Source of the DNA: Paenibacillus_AB hodogayensis
Lineage (GTDB): Bacteria; Bacillota; Bacilli; Paenibacillales; NBRC-103111
DNA: 64,000 bases
Assembly (NCBI RefSeq): GCF_039536325.1
Contig: NZ_BAAAYO010000018.1
Span: forward strand, 1-64,000
Reading direction: 5' to 3'
Positions 27,549 to 36,667 of the stretch are shown piece by piece; position 1 is the first letter of the stretch; the number at the start of each line of letters is the position of its first letter. The notes beneath the pieces were generated by a model. That model did no database searches and was not told the origin of the DNA. It was given only the letters and a program-made list of their open reading frames with translations. Made by a program: the position numbers and the translations under genes.

Positions 27549-27753
27549 ATGCCGTTACTTCAGTGAAGTACAATGAGCAACGTTAAAGCGACTACGGTAG
27601 CAAAAACGTTCCTGAGCGGAGGGGCATCGACAACGGCGTGGTAGCCGTACGCCCGCAGTAGCACGTTGCGGAATGCTGTCGCATGAAAGACGCTGCCCTT
27701 CGCGAATGCCAGCTTGTGTCTCGGCACCTCAAACAGTTGAACAAACCCAGTTT
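27549..27753. repeat. dispersed repeat copy 2 (27549-27625) and adjoining sequence
   Basis: CCGTTACTTCAGTGAAGTAC, then GAGCAACG, AAAGCGACT and GTTCCTGAGCGGAGGG, parallel to 3180-3252. On the minus strand the stretch 27736-27549 is open and reads VQLFEVPRHKLAFAKGSVF and ATAFRNVLLRAYGYHAVVD before LTLLIVLH and a stop, so part of it may be a gene remnant; I cannot name it. Confidence 0.6.
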
Positions 27754-28770
27754 CTATATATCGGATTCTCTTGTTAATTGTTTAGGCTTTTTCAACAACG
27801 GCGCAAGCTGCACAGCAACAATGGCGGTTCCGGTGATACATAACGAGCCTGCTTGCAAATAGGTCATACTGCGTCCGAGAAACAAAATATCCATCAGGGC
27901 AACTTCCAGCAGCATTAAATTATTAATGAGGCTGCTTTCATAGGCGCGCAGCTGTTTTTGGGACCAAGCCCAAAGTGTAAAGGCTAGTGCTCCATTGATG
28001 GGCCCAAGCCATAACAGAATGAGGATCAGCTTTAAAGAGTAAGGCGGAGTACCCTCTAGTATGAATCCAGTTAATAGCATACCTGCAGCCCCGATCAGCA
28101 TTGGTTTAAGAACGAGTGCAGAAGGAGCTGTTTGTTTTCGGGTAAGCAAATAACGGGAATAGGTCAAGTGCATAACGTTGCCAACACAGGATATCAGGAT
28201 CAAGACGATGCCGATCAGACTGCTTTGGGCTAAATGCCACGGATAATAGTAAATGACGATGCCGGCCATAGCTGCAAGAACAGCCAGGAACGTGGCGCGG
28301 CCCTTTAACTCGCGCAGCCAAATCGCGTCAATAACGAGCAGGAACAGCATATTTCCCACCGATAGGAACATGTTGGACTGCATAGGGGGCAAATAAAACT
28401 GGCCTGCATACTGAAGTCCTTGTGCCAGAATAAACCCGGTAATTCCGAGAAACACATTGTCTTTCCAGGTCAGCTTCCATTTCCCTTGTGAAACTTCTCT
28501 ATTAACGCTTTGAGCCTCATGTACTTCATTTCGCTGAGCGTGCTTTTGATCACGAAGCCGCAGCACTACCCATAAGGTAAACACCGCTGCGCTGTAGCGC
28601 ATGCCTGCAAGGGTAAAGGGGCCTACACCCTCAACAAACGCATATTGATTCAAAATGTAAGAGGAGGACCACAGTAGCGTTACGAAGACGGCAGCTGTAA
28701 TCGAAAGCGCACGAATCATCGATAGCACCTGCATGTTGCTATTGTTCTTCACTTTCTTTTCTGCTTCCAT
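27754..28770 (-). CDS. EamA/DMT-family transporter
   Basis: 338 residues with ten predicted membrane helices arranged as two EamA repeats (first: TAAVFVTLLWSSSYILNQYA; second opening near GIVLILISCVGNVMHLTYSR). A charged loop of about 30 residues (DQKHAQRNEVHEAQ) separates helices 2 and 3. The family exports metabolites, amino acids or drugs by proton exchange. It is divergent from an SgrR-type regulator at 28900, the usual arrangement of a regulator and the exporter it controls. Confidence 0.88.
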   Translation of the reverse strand: MEAEKKVKNNSNMQVLSMIRALSITAAVFVTLLWSSSYILNQYAFVEGVGPFTLAGMRYSAAVFTLWVVLRLRDQKHAQRNEVHEAQSVNREVSQGKWKLTWKDNVFLGITGFILAQGLQYAGQFYLPPMQSNMFLSVGNMLFLLVIDAIWLRELKGRATFLAVLAAMAGIVIYYYPWHLAQSSLIGIVLILISCVGNVMHLTYSRYLLTRKQTAPSALVLKPMLIGAAGMLLTGFILEGTPPYSLKLILILLWLGPINGALAFTLWAWSQKQLRAYESSLINNLMLLEVALMDILFLGRSMTYLQAGSLCITGTAIVAVQLAPLLKKPKQLTRESDI

Positions 28771-28899
28771 AATAGACTTCCCTTCTCTAACAAGGCTGTT
28801 GGTAGCTCCATATTAAACTTGTAAAAAGGGGATAAAAAGTGTAGAGTTTATTTTATTAATTTCCCCTTTTGAATCATCACTCTGTTTAAGGAGACCGGT

Positions 28900-30774
28900 A
28901 TGCAAATTGCTTATCACTACTTGAAGCTAAGGGAGTTTTATGGCTATGCAGAAAAAGAGCCTGTAGAGGTTTCACTGGAGCAGCTTGCAGAAGTGTTGTG
29001 CTGTACACCACGTAACGTGAAGCTGATTGTGAAGCAGTGTCAGGAGCTAGGGTGGATCGAGTGGCAGCCTGGGCGGGGTAGAGGGAATCGTTCCATCATT
29101 ACATTTAACATGGAATCGAATAACGTAATACGCTCATGGGTCCAGACCAAAATAGACAAAGGCGAGTATTCGCAAGCGATAGAGCTTATGCGTAGGTATG
29201 ATCCGAGTTCACCTCTTCAACAACAAATAACAGAATGGATCTATAAGCAATTTGGCATCCAATCCACGCCATATAAGAAGGGGCACATCGATTTGCTGCG
29301 GCTTCCTTTTTACCGGGAAATGCCTTTACTGGATCCGATCAAGGCAACCCTCAGGACAGAGCTGCATATGATCGGTCAGCTTTTTGACACGCTTGTTGAA
29401 TGGGATTGTTCACATGCAGTTTTTGTACCCCGGCTTGCGGTGCACTGGGAGCAAAATAGGGATGGAACCGTATGGATGTTTTATTTGCGTAAAGGCGTCC
29501 TTTTTCATAATAAAAAAGAGCTGACCTCTGCAGATGTCCTTCATACGTTCATGCGCCTTAGCAAGTTGGATTCGGATTGCGCAAATCAGGAACGGGATCG
29601 TCTGTGCTGTGAATGGAGGGTACTTCATATTCGCAATATAGAAGCCACACATCGGTATGCACTGCGTATTCAACTGGATGCACCAAGCTCTTTACTGCTG
29701 CATTATCTGGCTGCACCCCAGGCATCCATTATTCCGTGTCAGACTCCCGAAAATAATGAGCGGTTACCGATTGGAACCGGACCGTTTAAGCTATTACGTA
29801 ATGACGCGGAGATGGTGATTCTGGAGGCATTCGCGGACTACTACCGGGAGAGGGCACAGCTGGATAAGGTTGAAATTTGGATATTGAAGGAGCTGCTCAC
29901 ACAAAAAATGCCCGATGGTGGTTTAGGTGGACAACCTATTCTCTACACGCATCCGTTCCAAATTCATGCGCCTGCTCCAACCGGGACCACGATTATGGAG
30001 CGGACGGAAGGCGGCTGCACGTTCATGATCATGAACGGCCGCAAGCAAGGACCGTTACAGGACCCTGCTATGCGGCACAGGCTGCGTAAGCTTTTGCAGC
30101 CCGAACAGTGCGTGGCGGAGCTTGGAGGGAATCGGATCGGAGCGGCTTACAGTTTTTTTCCGGATTGGAGTGCTGCTATAGCGGCTCAGTTATCGGTAGA
30201 GAATGAGACCGAGAATGCAAAGACAGAGCTAGAAGTGGCTACAGTAGATACGATGGTTTCTTTACAAACTGATGGTTATCAAAACTCGCTTCACCTGTAC
30301 ACGCACTCGATCTTGAACAATTCGCTTGAGCAGACAGCTCAGTGGATTCAGCAGCAGTGTGCATCCGCAGGCGTTCCTGTACACATTCACGTTCTGCCTT
30401 ATGAACAATTCAGTCGACCTGGAGCGATAGATGCTGCGGATATCGTGCTGCTTAACGCTATTACAACGAATAATCGGGAGTGGTCGCTGCTGCATGTACT
30501 GCTCCATGAAAACTATGGGGTTCATCGCTTCGTTGATCCGGTATTGTTAATCGAGCTTGATCAAAGATATGCTGCCATCGCCCATGAAACGGATTCTGCT
30601 GCCCGATCCGTACTTTTGCAGGAAGTGGAAACTTTGCTGCTGCGTCATGATGCGCTGCATTTTCTTTACCATTTGCGGCATGCTGCCTTTTACCATCCGA
30701 ACCTGCTCGGAACAGAAAAAATCAACCCCTATGGCTGGGTTAATTTTCGTGAGCTGTCACTGCGGCCTGAATAG
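28900..30774 (+). CDS. SgrR-type transcriptional regulator with solute-binding domain
   Basis: 624 residues. Residues 1-110 form an SgrR-type winged HTH (VSLEQLAEVLCCTPRNVKLI, then WIEWQPGRGRGNRS); the rest is a type 5 periplasmic-binding fold (DPIKATLRTELHMIGQLFDT, PIGTGPFKLL, LEAFADYYRERA) without a signal peptide, so it works as a cytoplasmic ligand sensor. E. coli SgrR, the best known member, responds to sugar-phosphate stress. Here the divergent EamA exporter 129 bases away is the likely target. ATG follows AAGGAGACC. Confidence 0.88.
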   Translation: MQIAYHYLKLREFYGYAEKEPVEVSLEQLAEVLCCTPRNVKLIVKQCQELGWIEWQPGRGRGNRSIITFNMESNNVIRSWVQTKIDKGEYSQAIELMRRYDPSSPLQQQITEWIYKQFGIQSTPYKKGHIDLLRLPFYREMPLLDPIKATLRTELHMIGQLFDTLVEWDCSHAVFVPRLAVHWEQNRDGTVWMFYLRKGVLFHNKKELTSADVLHTFMRLSKLDSDCANQERDRLCCEWRVLHIRNIEATHRYALRIQLDAPSSLLLHYLAAPQASIIPCQTPENNERLPIGTGPFKLLRNDAEMVILEAFADYYRERAQLDKVEIWILKELLTQKMPDGGLGGQPILYTHPFQIHAPAPTGTTIMERTEGGCTFMIMNGRKQGPLQDPAMRHRLRKLLQPEQCVAELGGNRIGAAYSFFPDWSAAIAAQLSVENETENAKTELEVATVDTMVSLQTDGYQNSLHLYTHSILNNSLEQTAQWIQQQCASAGVPVHIHVLPYEQFSRPGAIDAADIVLLNAITTNNREWSLLHVLLHENYGVHRFVDPVLLIELDQRYAAIAHETDSAARSVLLQEVETLLLRHDALHFLYHLRHAAFYHPNLLGTEKINPYGWVNFRELSLRPE

Positions 30775-30948
30775 TTTTAACAGTGTAGATCACCGTATAA
30801 TTGTATAGCGGCTCACTCTGCGTCCTTTCCAGAATAGCAGCACCGAAAAATTCAAGCAGGATGGGCACCAGACTAATGGTTTGCACCAAACTGCTTCTGC
30901 GGACTCCCTGCATTCGGCCTAAATGTAAGGGTGCCAATAGACTGCTGC

Positions 30949-31905
30949 TTAACCAAGCAAATATTTTTTAAGTTCGTCCAGCACAAGATTTGCCGAAATA
31001 ATCCCACCGGAGGAGTTCCAAATACCGTCGTAAACTTTATGAACCTTCCCTTTTTTCACAACCTCGAGATTTTTCCAAAGCCCATCCTGCTGCCATTCCT
31101 GCTCGGCTTTTGCCGCCCCGCCTTTTTCATCATCGTAGGTAAAGTAAAACATCACATCCCCGTCCATATCCGGAATACGCTCTTTGCCTACATCATCGGA
31201 GAACTTGTCCTTATTCTGCACGGAAGGACGCTGAAGGCCAACCTGCTTCAAAATAACTCCCGAAAACGTGTCGTTATAATAAATGCGAACGATGCCTCCC
31301 GGATTAAACCGGACGATGGACACTTTGGTGTTCACTTTATCTCCAAGCGCCGCTTTCAGATCGGACGCCTTTTTGTCAAACGCCGCAAGATTGGCATCTC
31401 CCTTCTCCTTCAAGTTCAAGGCTTCCGCATAAAGCTTGTAATTGATTTTCCAGTCTCCGCTCAAGCGCTCCGAAAGCACTGTTGGCGCGATAGCCGACAG
31501 TTGGCTATAAATTTTCTCCTGACGGACTTTATTTCCCAGAATAAGATCCGGTTTAAGCGATGCAATCAGTTCCAGGTTAGGCTGATTTTCGTCGCCCAAA
31601 AGGGGGACATCCTTCAATTGCTTATTCAAATGCTGGTAGATCGGGTCGATTCCCCATGCTCTAACAATTCCTACCGGCGTAATTCCCAGCGACAATACCG
31701 CTTCCGTACCTTCATTCGTCAACACGACGATACGTTTTGGCGTTCCCGGAATATCCGTTTTTCCCATTGCGTGTTCGACCGTGTATTTCCCTTCTTTCCC
31801 CTTTTCACTCGAATTTTCGGCCTTCTTGGCACACCCCGATAGAACCAGCGTTACTGCGACTAATACACTTAAAATGAAACCAAGCCTTTTTTTCAGAACC
31901 AGCAT
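30949..31905 (-). CDS. iron-siderophore ABC transporter substrate-binding lipoprotein
   Basis: 318 residues with lipobox LVLSGC (Cys25). FepB/FhuD-type fold: TDIPGTPKRIVVLTNEGTEA, LGITPVGIVRAW, LIASLKPDLILGNKVRQEKI and APTVLSERLSGDW. It binds a ferric siderophore outside the membrane. A Fur box lies 27 bases upstream of its start, and the divergent gene encodes a Btr-like activator whose own C-terminal domain is of the same fold. The permease and ATPase genes are not adjacent. Confidence 0.9.
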   Translation of the reverse strand: MLVLKKRLGFILSVLVAVTLVLSGCAKKAENSSEKGKEGKYTVEHAMGKTDIPGTPKRIVVLTNEGTEAVLSLGITPVGIVRAWGIDPIYQHLNKQLKDVPLLGDENQPNLELIASLKPDLILGNKVRQEKIYSQLSAIAPTVLSERLSGDWKINYKLYAEALNLKEKGDANLAAFDKKASDLKAALGDKVNTKVSIVRFNPGGIVRIYYNDTFSGVILKQVGLQRPSVQNKDKFSDDVGKERIPDMDGDVMFYFTYDDEKGGAAKAEQEWQQDGLWKNLEVVKKGKVHKVYDGIWNSSGGIISANLVLDELKKYLLG

Positions 31906-31931
31906 AATGATTACCGCTCTCCTTAATTTTG

Positions 31932-31952
31932 TGATAATGATAATTGTTATCG
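31932..31952 (-). promoter_or_regulatory. Fur box upstream of the siderophore-binding lipoprotein
   Basis: TGATAATGATAATTGTTATC (31932-31951) matches the Fur consensus GATAATGATAATCATTATC closely. Position in front of an iron-uptake gene implies iron-dependent repression. Confidence 0.85.
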
Positions 31953-32098
31953 TGTACTAGCTTAATGCAACTCCATTTTTTCTACAATATCCGGGTATAC
32001 CCGTTTATTTATCCTTTTGTGTCACATCTGCTGATTCTTTTGTCTTTCTATATCATCCTTTAAAAACAATGAGTTTAAAATACCCCTCCCTTAACGTA

Positions 32099-32113
32099 TG
32101 ATAATGATTATCA
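32099..32113 (+). promoter_or_regulatory. Fur box upstream of the Btr-like regulator
   Basis: TGATAATGATTATCA is a perfect 15-base palindrome of the Fur 7-1-7 core, 65 bases before the regulator start. Both divergent genes thus appear Fur-controlled. Confidence 0.85.
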
Positions 32114-32178
32114 AAATGGTAAACTGATAGGATAGTGCAACGATCCATTTGCTAAGATAAAAAGGAGGTGACCTGCGC

Positions 32179-33774
32179 GTGACTCTTCATACAAGTTACG
32201 AACAGCTTTACCTATTTTCCGCCATCCGATGCTACCAACACCGGGCGAGCGCCGATCTGGCACATATAAAATCTCTCCATGCCGTCAGCCATCTCCTGTT
32301 TGTCGTTTCGGGAAAAGGAACCCTTGAAATCGGCGATGCCACCTATTCCGTTGAACCGCTTCAGCTCTTTTTCGTACCCGTGGGCGCGACATGGCAAGGG
32401 AAACTGTTTGGGCTGGACATACAATACTTTACAATCGACTTTCAAACGATTTCTTTATTGAGGCAAGGAGATCGCTGGATTGGGGAGCAGACATCAGCAG
32501 ATCCCGCATCGCTCCCGCCCGGATCTATCGAGTTGAAGGACACTACGTCCATTTACCCTGAAATCAAATCCCTGCATGAAATCAATCTTTTGCCCGATAA
32601 CCGGACGCAATCCAATCTCTTGTTCCAAAAGCTTCTCCTGCTTATTCACGATCAAAGGGCCGTACACCAGCAACCCGATCATGATAAAATGCTCAAATGG
32701 AATGGCGTCGAAGAAAGCATCCGTTACATGCAATCCAATCTCGGTAAAAAAATGAACCGCAATACACTTGCCGAAGTCGCCAAACTAACGCCAAGCTCCT
32801 ACTGCCGAAGCTTTAAAAAAGCCAAAGGCATCGCTCCAATGGACTATTTAACCCATATCCGCATTAAACAGGCCAAGCAGTTGCTCGCCGACGGCGTCAC
32901 CTGCAAGCAAACCGCCTACCGATTGGGCTATGTAAGTGAATATTATTTCAGTCGCGTATTCAAAAAAATGACCGGCTTGTCTCCGACCATATATATGAGA
33001 AGAGAGCACTCGCGAATTGCGGTCGCTTCCCGATTCGGCCTCCATTTGAATTTGGAGTCGCTGGGCGTCGAGCCGGTTGTCGTGATCGATTGTTATCATC
33101 ATCCCGGAATTGAGCAGGAAGACTACAACCGCCGTCTGATGAGCCAACTTGAAGAGCTGAAAACAGCCCAGCCCGACCTTATTATCGGGGATTATTCCCA
33201 TTCCCCTCTCTATAAAACGTTTAAACAGATCGCGCCTACGGTGTTGCTGGAGTACGATTTGGACTGGCTTGTGCCCCACCGCAGATTAGCCGAACTGGTT
33301 GGCAGGGAACAAGAAGCGCAAGAGGTCATCGAGGCTTTGGACGAGCGAATAGCGCAAGTAAAACGGCTCATAGCGGATACGGGCAACATGCAGCAAGTAG
33401 CGGTTATGCAAATTATGAGCGATCATCTTTATTTACAAGGAATTAGCAATCATCCTTTAAACAAGCTGCTTTACACGGAGCTCGGATTGCTGCCGGGAAA
33501 GAATGTGCCCACACATAAGATGAGACTGGAGCTGTACCCCTCACAACTTCCCGAAATCGAAGTCAATCATCTATGGGTTCACCTTTATTCGGATACTCCC
33601 GATGTGCTGCAAACGTTGCAGCGTACGAAGGAAAGCCCTTGTTGGGGCCAGATCCCTGCCGTCCTTAACAATCAGGTTCGCTTTACCGCCAACTGGCTTA
33701 TTATGAGCTGGACGCCGCAAGGCCGGGTACGCATTGTAGAAGAGATAGCCTCATATTTGAACCTTTATCGCTAA
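32179..33774 (+). CDS. Btr-like AraC regulator with siderophore-binding domain
   Basis: 531 residues from GTG 32179 (AAAGGAGGTGACC upstream). N-terminal cupin (about 20-150), AraC HTH (about 172-270: LAEVAKLTPSSYCRSFKKAK, TAYRLGYVSEYYFSRVFKK) and a FeuA/FepB-like binding domain (about 275-531: LNLESLGVEPVVVIDCY, QPDLIIGDYSH). B. subtilis Btr has this architecture and activates siderophore uptake when its C-terminal domain binds bacillibactin. Divergent from a siderophore-binding lipoprotein with Fur boxes on both sides, which fits the same role. Confidence 0.9.
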   Translation: MTLHTSYEQLYLFSAIRCYQHRASADLAHIKSLHAVSHLLFVVSGKGTLEIGDATYSVEPLQLFFVPVGATWQGKLFGLDIQYFTIDFQTISLLRQGDRWIGEQTSADPASLPPGSIELKDTTSIYPEIKSLHEINLLPDNRTQSNLLFQKLLLLIHDQRAVHQQPDHDKMLKWNGVEESIRYMQSNLGKKMNRNTLAEVAKLTPSSYCRSFKKAKGIAPMDYLTHIRIKQAKQLLADGVTCKQTAYRLGYVSEYYFSRVFKKMTGLSPTIYMRREHSRIAVASRFGLHLNLESLGVEPVVVIDCYHHPGIEQEDYNRRLMSQLEELKTAQPDLIIGDYSHSPLYKTFKQIAPTVLLEYDLDWLVPHRRLAELVGREQEAQEVIEALDERIAQVKRLIADTGNMQQVAVMQIMSDHLYLQGISNHPLNKLLYTELGLLPGKNVPTHKMRLELYPSQLPEIEVNHLWVHLYSDTPDVLQTLQRTKESPCWGQIPAVLNNQVRFTANWLIMSWTPQGRVRIVEEIASYLNLYR

Positions 33775-33871
33775 AATGCAGGCGCACTATCGCCTTTGCT
33801 TTCGTTTTTTATGCAAAGGATCAGTCAAAAAACAGCTGCTTTCAAAGGGTGTTGAAAGGGGATGCGTAAAT

Positions 33872-34900
33872 ATGGAACAAGACGATAAGATTGTCATTAT
33901 AGGGGTAACGGGTTACATCGGAGCATGGATTGCCAAACAGTTAACAGACGAGGGCTATAACCAGATTGTTGGAACGTACCGTAATGAAGAAAAAGCGCGA
34001 AAGCTTCAAACGATGTTGCCCAATTTGAGCTTATACCAAGTAAATCTTGAAGAAAAAGATAATTGGAAAGAAGTGTTAAGTGGAGCAAAGTGGGTTTTTA
34101 ATCAAGGGAGCGCATTCCATCCAAACGATAAAACGTTTAAAGATAGGGGCCGCACGAAAGAAAAAGGAATTCGCATGCTCTTACAATTGGCTGTTGAATC
34201 TGGCAGCGTCAAAAAGATCGTGCACACCAGTGCCGAGTCAACCATTGCTTACGCCAACGAAGATCCATCCAAAACGACGTTTACAGAGGATGACTGGACA
34301 AATGAAAACAGGGAAGGCTTATTTGACCTTCATATGGTTTCGAAAACGATGGAAGAAAAAGCAGCCTGGTCGTTTATCCACTCCCATGAGAATACAACAA
34401 ACATAAGCATGACAACGATTCACCCTACGCACGTCATGGGACCAAGCTTTGCTCCTTGGCACCATGATATGATTTATGCTATGCTTCACGGCGATAGGGC
34501 TATGGCAGATTCCCAACTGTATGGGGTTGATGTTCGCGACGCAGCTGCAATGAATATTGCGTTGATGAAATCCCCTGAAGCGAATGGGCGGCGTCATTTC
34601 GCATCTGCATATAAAACAACATACTCTGCCATCTTAACTTTTATTAAAGCACAATTTACAGATGAGCAGATTAAGACCGTGTTAGGTGATGTTGTTCGGA
34701 TCATCCCTGGAGATGTCGTGGCGGATTTATTCAGCCCGGTTCAGCAAACGTCCTATTACCAAGATATGGTGCCCCGTATGTTAAACCGTGTAGTGTACAA
34801 GACTAACTATCCTGAAGCTTATGCGTATGAGTATACAGAACCGAACACTACGGTCGTACAAGCAATGGAGAAAATGTTGAAAGATAAAAACAAAGGATAA
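33872..34900 (+). CDS. extended short-chain dehydrogenase/reductase (NAD(P)-dependent)
   Basis: 342 residues from ATG 33872 (GAAAGGGG upstream); the frame is open to 33776 without a site. Rossmann motif VIIGVTGYIGAWIAKQL and a SKTMEEKAAW segment match the dihydroflavonol/cinnamoyl-reductase-like extended SDRs. In that group the active site is YxxSK; here the Tyr position is His154 (HMVSK), which may impair or alter catalysis. The Ser is kept (VHTSAEST). It lies 98 bases after the Btr-like gene, possibly co-transcribed. Substrate unknown. Confidence 0.85.
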   Translation: MEQDDKIVIIGVTGYIGAWIAKQLTDEGYNQIVGTYRNEEKARKLQTMLPNLSLYQVNLEEKDNWKEVLSGAKWVFNQGSAFHPNDKTFKDRGRTKEKGIRMLLQLAVESGSVKKIVHTSAESTIAYANEDPSKTTFTEDDWTNENREGLFDLHMVSKTMEEKAAWSFIHSHENTTNISMTTIHPTHVMGPSFAPWHHDMIYAMLHGDRAMADSQLYGVDVRDAAAMNIALMKSPEANGRRHFASAYKTTYSAILTFIKAQFTDEQIKTVLGDVVRIIPGDVVADLFSPVQQTSYYQDMVPRMLNRVVYKTNYPEAYAYEYTEPNTTVVQAMEKMLKDKNKG

Positions 34901-34963
34901 CATGTAAACGTAGAATCCAAACCATTTCATGTCGAATTCTCGTGTCGCGATTTTTTCTGAAGC

Positions 34964-35100
34964 TCAGGGCTGCTTAGCAATCGCCAGATAGACTTTACGT
35001 GCGCGTTCCGGTAAGTTCTCGGCTTGCGTTCCTTTTCCGTGTTGCGACTCTTGCAGGATGTCGATGATCTTCTCCAGCTTTTCTCGTGCCTGATTCAGCA
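34964..35100 (-). pseudogene. out-of-frame tail of the Imm1-like gene
   Basis: Overlapping the stop of the upstream frame, another frame runs SRLLNQAREKLEKIIDILQE to ARKVYLAIAKQP and a stop at 34964. It has no usual start codon, so it is either the frameshifted C-terminus of the 35095-35367 protein or a remnant of a separate gene. Confidence 0.4.
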
Positions 35101-35367
35101 GCCTGCTGTAATCTCAACAAACTCGTCTTCTTCCTCCAGTGGGCCGAAAAGGTTGTGAATCGCAGTGTCGGACTCCACAGCCAAGATGAACTCGTGACTT
35201 CCGCCGCCGATCATGATCATGTTCTCCATGTACCGAATCGTGACCTGACTGCGTGTGAAGCCATCCATCCGCTGGATGACTTCCAGGCACGTTTCGAACG
35301 ATGCCTGAGAATGCTCGATCGCGTCCGCTGCAGCTCCATTCCGCTGTTCCTCATAAACAGTGATCAC
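35095..35367 (-). CDS. Imm1-like small protein (putative immunity protein)
   Basis: 90 residues from GTG 35367 (AAAGGAG upstream). The central strand pair SQVTIRYMENMIMIGGGSHE and the later LEEEDEFVEIT resemble Imm1-type bacterial immunity proteins, which share a GGG turn and an acidic stretch before a final VGGQ-like strand. The resemblance is by pattern only. Last gene of a leftward array with two leucine-rich-repeat proteins. The frame ends abruptly at TAGC, and a possible C-terminal continuation lies in another frame. Confidence 0.5.
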   Translation of the reverse strand: MITVYEEQRNGAAADAIEHSQASFETCLEVIQRMDGFTRSQVTIRYMENMIMIGGGSHEFILAVESDTAIHNLFGPLEEEDEFVEITAGC

Positions 35368-35433
35368 CAGTCAACACTCCTTTGCCAACTTGTAATTTGC
35401 TGTTTCCAATGCCCGTTCATGAGCACATTTCAA

Positions 35434-36648
35434 TCAGTAATCGCGAGCTGCATCGAACCAGCATTGAGCCATCTCCCCCGTTATAGGTTGGCCAATCAGG
35501 TGATCGGATTGGCTGAGCTGCCATACTGCTTCGCCAAGGTCTTCTCTTTCGGTGGTTTCGATGCCTTTGAGGGTATTGAAGCGCACGGTGAAGGCGGTAA
35601 TGGCCGCCTCGGCATCGGCAATGCTGCGGGCCTCGGCCAAGGATGCCTGTGCGACGTTGTAAGCTTCGTTAGCCAGTTTAGCCAGACGTTTAGGCCAAGA
35701 CGAGAACGGGCGGCCAAATTCGGTCGTCCACCACTCCGTCTTTCGCAATTGACTCACTGAAGCATGGCCGGTCCACGGGCGGGTTTTGGCGCGTGTTTTC
35801 ATTTGCTGCCTTAGTCGCTTGCCCGCGTTCTCTTCCACATTGTAGGCGATAAATCTGTCAAGTAACGGCCACATGTCCAAGGAGGGCAAGTTCTCCAAAT
35901 CAGGCATGAAGCGCAGCTCCAGATTCGTTAACCGGGCATGGCTAGCCAGCGAGTCCATGTCGCAGAAGTTCCCCCACAAACTCAGTGAGTCAAGGTTTGG
36001 GAAACGGTCAAGGCAGTCCAGCGAGATGGGCTGTCCCAGCGGCGCGTTTTGCAGCGTCAGGCTCGTCACCTGCTGCAATTCACCCAGGTCGGGCAGAATG
36101 AATGAAGGATCATACCTGCGTCGGCTGGTGCGCGGCGCTAGTGTCAAAGAAGACGGCATATCGCCAGTGGCCAAGAAGCGTGATAGATCGCCGGACACGT
36201 TCAGGCGGAAAGGTCTCTCCGGAAGCTTCAAGCTCAGGCGCCCTACGGACTGGCCCAGCTCGATATGCAAGCCATGCAAAATGGACTGGCTGGCGTCCAC
36301 CACCGTATCGGCAGACAGGACCGGAGCCCACGTCATCTCTTCAATGGGACGTTTCTCCGCCCAATCCAAGAAGCCCGCGTCACTGCCTGTATAGTGCAGA
36401 AATCGCGGCCAGGGCGAGCCCGCCGGCGTAGCAAAGGCATCGAATACGGTCCAATCGATGCGCGCGTCGGGCGCGACGTGAAGGTCCGCCTTCTTCCCCA
36501 ATTGCGATGGTCCGATTGATAGGCTGCCCACACCGGGCCGCATGACAAGAGTGTGGCTGCGAGGACCCGTCAGGTCAATGGGATAACAACCGTCTTCTCG
36601 AACAGAAGCAGAAGGGCGAGCTTGGTTATCATTTGGCAATTCCGTCAT
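35434..36648 (-). CDS. leucine-rich-repeat-like protein (putative immunity protein)
   Basis: 404 residues, no signal peptide. Degenerate repeats run through the middle (LPDLGELQQVTSLTLQNAPL, LDRFPNLDSLSLWGN, HARLTNLELRFMPDLENLPS) and a helical C-terminus follows. Leucine-rich-repeat proteins of this kind occur in bacterial polyimmunity arrays (Imm-LRR of Zhang and colleagues). It begins 19 bases after the next upstream leucine-rich-repeat gene, so both are in one operon. The exact partner toxin is unknown; none is encoded nearby. Confidence 0.6.
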   Translation of the reverse strand: MTELPNDNQARPSASVREDGCYPIDLTGPRSHTLVMRPGVGSLSIGPSQLGKKADLHVAPDARIDWTVFDAFATPAGSPWPRFLHYTGSDAGFLDWAEKRPIEEMTWAPVLSADTVVDASQSILHGLHIELGQSVGRLSLKLPERPFRLNVSGDLSRFLATGDMPSSLTLAPRTSRRRYDPSFILPDLGELQQVTSLTLQNAPLGQPISLDCLDRFPNLDSLSLWGNFCDMDSLASHARLTNLELRFMPDLENLPSLDMWPLLDRFIAYNVEENAGKRLRQQMKTRAKTRPWTGHASVSQLRKTEWWTTEFGRPFSSWPKRLAKLANEAYNVAQASLAEARSIADAEAAITAFTVRFNTLKGIETTEREDLGEAVWQLSQSDHLIGQPITGEMAQCWFDAARDY

Positions 36649-36667
36649 CCTTTCTTCTACCCTTGAT

